Positions 44,291 to 47,212 of a DNA stretch of 47,212 nt are shown in pieces. Position numbers and translations under genes: made by a program. The notes under the pieces are model-generated. The model worked only from the letters and a program-made list of their open reading frames with translations. It was not told the DNA's origin and did not search any database. How positions within the stretch are numbered: position 1 is the stretch's first letter; every line of letters begins with the position of its first letter. Where the stretch lies: NCBI GenBank assembly GCA_903922075.1, contig CAIXSK010000062.1, forward strand, positions 1 to 47,212. Reading direction: 5' to 3'. Source of the stretch: an uncultured beta proteobacterium (GTDB lineage: Bacteria; Pseudomonadota; Gammaproteobacteria; Burkholderiales; Rhodocyclaceae).

Positions 44291-45184
44291 TCAAGAATGG
44301 CGGGTCGTCATCCAGACGCCGCCAATGACCAGCATACCGCCGAACAGCACCGGCAGGCCAAGATGTTCATCAAGCAGCAGCGCCGCCTGCAGCACGGCAA
44401 AGACCGGCACCAGGTTGATGAATACCGAGGCGTGGCCGGCGCCCAGGCGATGCACGGCTTCAGTGAACCAGGTGTAGGCGATGGCGGTGCCGAACAGGGC
44501 GAGGAACAGCATGCTGGCCCACACCCGCCACGACCAGTCGGCCGGCGCGATGTCGCCGTGGACCAGTGCGGCGAGGCCGAGCAGCAGGGCGCCGGCCAGG
44601 CTGGCGTAGAGCGTCGTGGCCAGTGGCGAGAGGAGTTCCGTCGCCCGGCGGCCGATGAAGGTGTAGGCCGTCCACGTCAGCACGCAGCCGACGATCAGCC
44701 ATTCGCCGAGGCCGATCGTGCCGCGCAGCAGGGCCAGCGGGTCGCCGTTGCCGAGCACGGTCAGGCAGCCGGCCAGCGCGACGGCGCAGCCCAGCGCCTT
44801 GCGGCCATTCATTTTTTCCTGGCCGAGCAGCCAGGCGACCAGCACGACGACGACCGGATTGAGGGCGACGACCAGCGCCGCCCGCCCGGCCGGCAGGTGC
44901 TGCAGCCCGAAGAAGAAGCACAGGCCGTAGAGGAAGATGCCGAAGAAGCCCAGCCCCCAGATCACACCCCAGGCCCGGCCGCCTCGCGGCAGCGGGATGC
45001 GGCCGGTGCCCAGGCGGGCGACGACGGCCAGTGCGAGCGCGGCGATCAGGAAGCGGATCGCGGCGACGGCCAGCGGCGCTGAGAGTTCCTGGGCGATGAT
45101 CCGCCCAGCGATCCAGGTGCCGCCCCACAGGAACATCGCGCTGACCAGCTTGGCGTAGGTCAGCGAGCGGGCAGTTTCGGGCAC
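44291..45184 (-). CDS. EamA/DMT-family transporter
   Basis: 297 aa; two EamA-like halves, 'MFLWGGTWIAGRIIAQELSAPLAVAAIRFLIA'. Confidence 0.92.
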   Translation of the reverse strand: MPETARSLTYAKLVSAMFLWGGTWIAGRIIAQELSAPLAVAAIRFLIAALALAVVARLGTGRIPLPRGGRAWGVIWGLGFFGIFLYGLCFFFGLQHLPAGRAALVVALNPVVVVLVAWLLGQEKMNGRKALGCAVALAGCLTVLGNGDPLALLRGTIGLGEWLIVGCVLTWTAYTFIGRRATELLSPLATTLYASLAGALLLGLAALVHGDIAPADWSWRVWASMLFLALFGTAIAYTWFTEAVHRLGAGHASVFINLVPVFAVLQAALLLDEHLGLPVLFGGMLVIGGVWMTTRHS

Positions 45185-45188
45185 CTCG

Positions 45189-46337
45189 TCAGGCGCCCAG
45201 CGCCTTGAGCGCCGCGTCGTAACGGGTCAGCAGATCGGTCGGGCAATCGACGGTGATGCCCAGGTCGTGCATCAGGCCGTCCTTGAGGCCGTAGATCCAG
45301 CCGTGGATGGTCAGCTTCTGACCACGCGCCCAGGCATCCTTGACGACCGGGGTGTGGCACAGGCTGACCACCTGTTCGAGGACGTTCAGTTCGCACAGCC
45401 GGTCGTGGCGCTGCGCCTCGGGCAGGCCGTCGACCATCGCCTGGTGGCGGGTGTGCACCTGCTGCACGTTGTGCAGCCAGAAATCGACAATGCCGACCCG
45501 CGCCTTCTGCAGCGCGGCGCCGACGCCGCCGCAGCCGTAGTGGCCGACGACCATGATGTGTTTGACCTTGAGTACATCGACGGCGTACTGGATGACCGAC
45601 AGGCAATTGAGATCGGTATGCAGAACGATGTTGGCGACGTTGCGGTGGACGAAGACCTCGCCCGGCAGCAGGCCGACGATCTGGTTGGCCGGCACCCGCG
45701 AATCGGAACAGCCGATCCACAGGAATTCCGGCGTCTGCAGCTTGGCCAGCTTGTCGAAATAGCTCGGGTCGACTTCCTGCATGCGCTGGGCCCAGGCGCG
45801 GTTGAAGTCGAACAGGTGGGAGAGGTTCTCGTTGCGGATTTCCTGCTCCGACCAGTTTTCCAGGTCGAGGGCGAGGAACATCGTGCCTTCGACCGGCGTC
45901 TGGTAATAATTCGGCGCTTCGGTGAAGCCGAGTTCGCGGTAGAGCTTCACGGCCATGCGCATGTTGGGCAGGGTGTCGATGATTAGCTTGCGGTAGCCGA
46001 TCTCCTTGGCGGCCTTGATCGCCGCCAGCGCCAGCGCCGCACCGATGCCTTGGCGGCGTTCCTCGGGGGCGACGTAGAGGCGTTTCATTTCGCAGACGCC
46101 ATCGCTGTCGTTGAGCGGCCGGACGCCGACGCAGCCGACTGGCCGGCCGTCCAGCTCGGCATAGAACAGGCGGCCTTGCGGCGCTGCATAGGCGCCGGGC
46201 AGCGAGGCCATCTCCTGATCGAAGTTCTGGTACGACAGGTCGACCCCCAGCCAGCCGGCGTAATTGCGGAAGAACTGGCGGACATGTTCGAGGGCCTGGG
46301 CGTCGTCGGCGCTCAGCGTACGGAGGGTGAGAGGCAT
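45189..46337 (-). CDS. GNAT acetyltransferase fused to beta-carbonic anhydrase
   Basis: 382 aa single ORF; GNAT 'MKRLYVAPEERRQGIGAALALAAI' then beta-CA 'LWIGCSDSRVPANQIVGLLPGEVFVHRNVANIV', 'VVGHYGCGGVGAAL'. Confidence 0.92.
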   Translation of the reverse strand: MPLTLRTLSADDAQALEHVRQFFRNYAGWLGVDLSYQNFDQEMASLPGAYAAPQGRLFYAELDGRPVGCVGVRPLNDSDGVCEMKRLYVAPEERRQGIGAALALAAIKAAKEIGYRKLIIDTLPNMRMAVKLYRELGFTEAPNYYQTPVEGTMFLALDLENWSEQEIRNENLSHLFDFNRAWAQRMQEVDPSYFDKLAKLQTPEFLWIGCSDSRVPANQIVGLLPGEVFVHRNVANIVLHTDLNCLSVIQYAVDVLKVKHIMVVGHYGCGGVGAALQKARVGIVDFWLHNVQQVHTRHQAMVDGLPEAQRHDRLCELNVLEQVVSLCHTPVVKDAWARGQKLTIHGWIYGLKDGLMHDLGITVDCPTDLLTRYDAALKALGA

Positions 46338-46517
46338 GCGAACAACTCCTGATGAAACGGCAGAGGCTGCTTAGTTTACCCGTTCACCGCCAAGTTCCTT
46401 CGAGGTTCGGGTATTCCATCCTTGCCAGCCAGCCACCGGGCCGGGAGAATTGGCCGGTGGCCAAATCGGTCCGCCGTGCCGCCATCCCCGCCCTTTGTTT
46501 TTTCATCAAGGTTGTCC

Positions 46518-47212
46518 ATGTCCCTGCATTTTCCCCACGCCCATCCGCCGGCCGCCGGCGAGCTGACCGAAGTCGCTCCGGGGATCTTCTGGCTGCGCAT
46601 GCCGCTCCCCTTTCAACTCGATCACATCAATCTCTGGCTGTTGAAGGATGGCGACGGGTGGGTGATCGTCGATACCGGCTTCGCCGACGACGGCGTGCGG
46701 GCAAGCTGGTCGACGATACTCGACCGTCTCGACGGCCCGGTGAGGCGCCTGATCGTCACCCATTTCCACCCGGACCATCTCGGCCTGGCCACCTGGCTGA
46801 TGGAAAAAACCGGCGCCGCGCTGGTCATGACGACCGGCGAATTCCTGACCGCCCACGCGGTGTGGCACGAAGTCGGCGGCCACGGGGCACGCTTCATGGT
46901 CGAGCAATTCCGCCAGCACGGGCTCGACGAAGCCCATCTGGCCAGGTTTGCCAGCCGCGGTTCGGGCTACCGCAAGGCGGTGCCGGCGTTGCCCGAGTAC
47001 TACCAGCGGCTTAAGGCGGGCGACAATGCTACGGTCGATGGCAAAAATTGGCAGATTTTGATCGGCCACGGCCACGCGCCGGAGCACATGGCGCTTTACT
47101 GCGCCGAACTCGGCGTGTTAATTTCGGGCGACATGCTTTTGCCGAGAATTTCCACCAATATCAGCGTTTTTGCAGCGACGCCCGAGGCAGACGCGCTGCG
47201 CTGGTATCTGGA
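46518..47212 (+). CDS. MBL-fold metallo-hydrolase, truncated by window end
   Basis: Open frame from ATG 46518 (MSLHFPHAHPPAAGELTEVAPGIFWLRMPLPF...) with 'VTHFHPDHLGLATWLMEK' and 'ISGDMLLPRIS'; absent from the ORF track because it has no stop. Confidence 0.88.
   Translation, partial: MSLHFPHAHPPAAGELTEVAPGIFWLRMPLPFQLDHINLWLLKDGDGWVIVDTGFADDGVRASWSTILDRLDGPVRRLIVTHFHPDHLGLATWLMEKTGAALVMTTGEFLTAHAVWHEVGGHGARFMVEQFRQHGLDEAHLARFASRGSGYRKAVPALPEYYQRLKAGDNATVDGKNWQILIGHGHAPEHMALYCAELGVLISGDMLLPRISTNISVFAATPEADALRWYL

Noticed and set aside
43848-47040. Similar ATGCTACGGTCGATG string at about 43849 and about 47027
   Set aside because: Short shared string within two unrelated coding genes; no larger repeat structure.

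Overview
The window is a betaproteobacterial-type chromosome segment (Rhodocyclales-like by gene content; this assignment is inference) interrupted by one complete mobile element. The element is Tn7-like and about 28.9 kb (4832..33735). Its boundaries can be read directly: the ends are TGTGCCGTTA...TAACGGCACA, and both sides carry a 5-bp target-site duplication, ATCTG (4827-4831 and 33736-33740). It lies 28 bp downstream of a tRNA-Gly(CCC) gene and separates that gene from its probable terminator. The transposition genes are a TnsA-TnsB fusion, a TnsC/TniB ATPase and a TniQ/TnsD-family protein, with a divergent DUF6471-like small protein. No Cas genes or CRISPR array were seen. The cargo is a defence island: a type I R-M operon with an Abi_2/HEPN gene embedded (hsdM-abi-hsdS-hsdR), a TrfA-family plasmid replication initiator with an RHH partner and possible iterons, a TOTE-type primase-helicase, a complete Wadjet operon (jetABCD) with a divergent WYL regulator and a duplicated palindromic operator, two poorly characterised proteins, and a BI-1/YccA-family membrane protein next to the right end. 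The flanks are ordinary chromosome (HD-GYP proteins, mutY, flavin reductase; then hipBA, a LON-domain protein, ubiX, rapZ, M20 peptidase, HMG-CoA lyase, LOG and others), including a GNAT-carbonic anhydrase fusion ORF. All family calls come from reading motifs in the translated ORFs; no searches were run.
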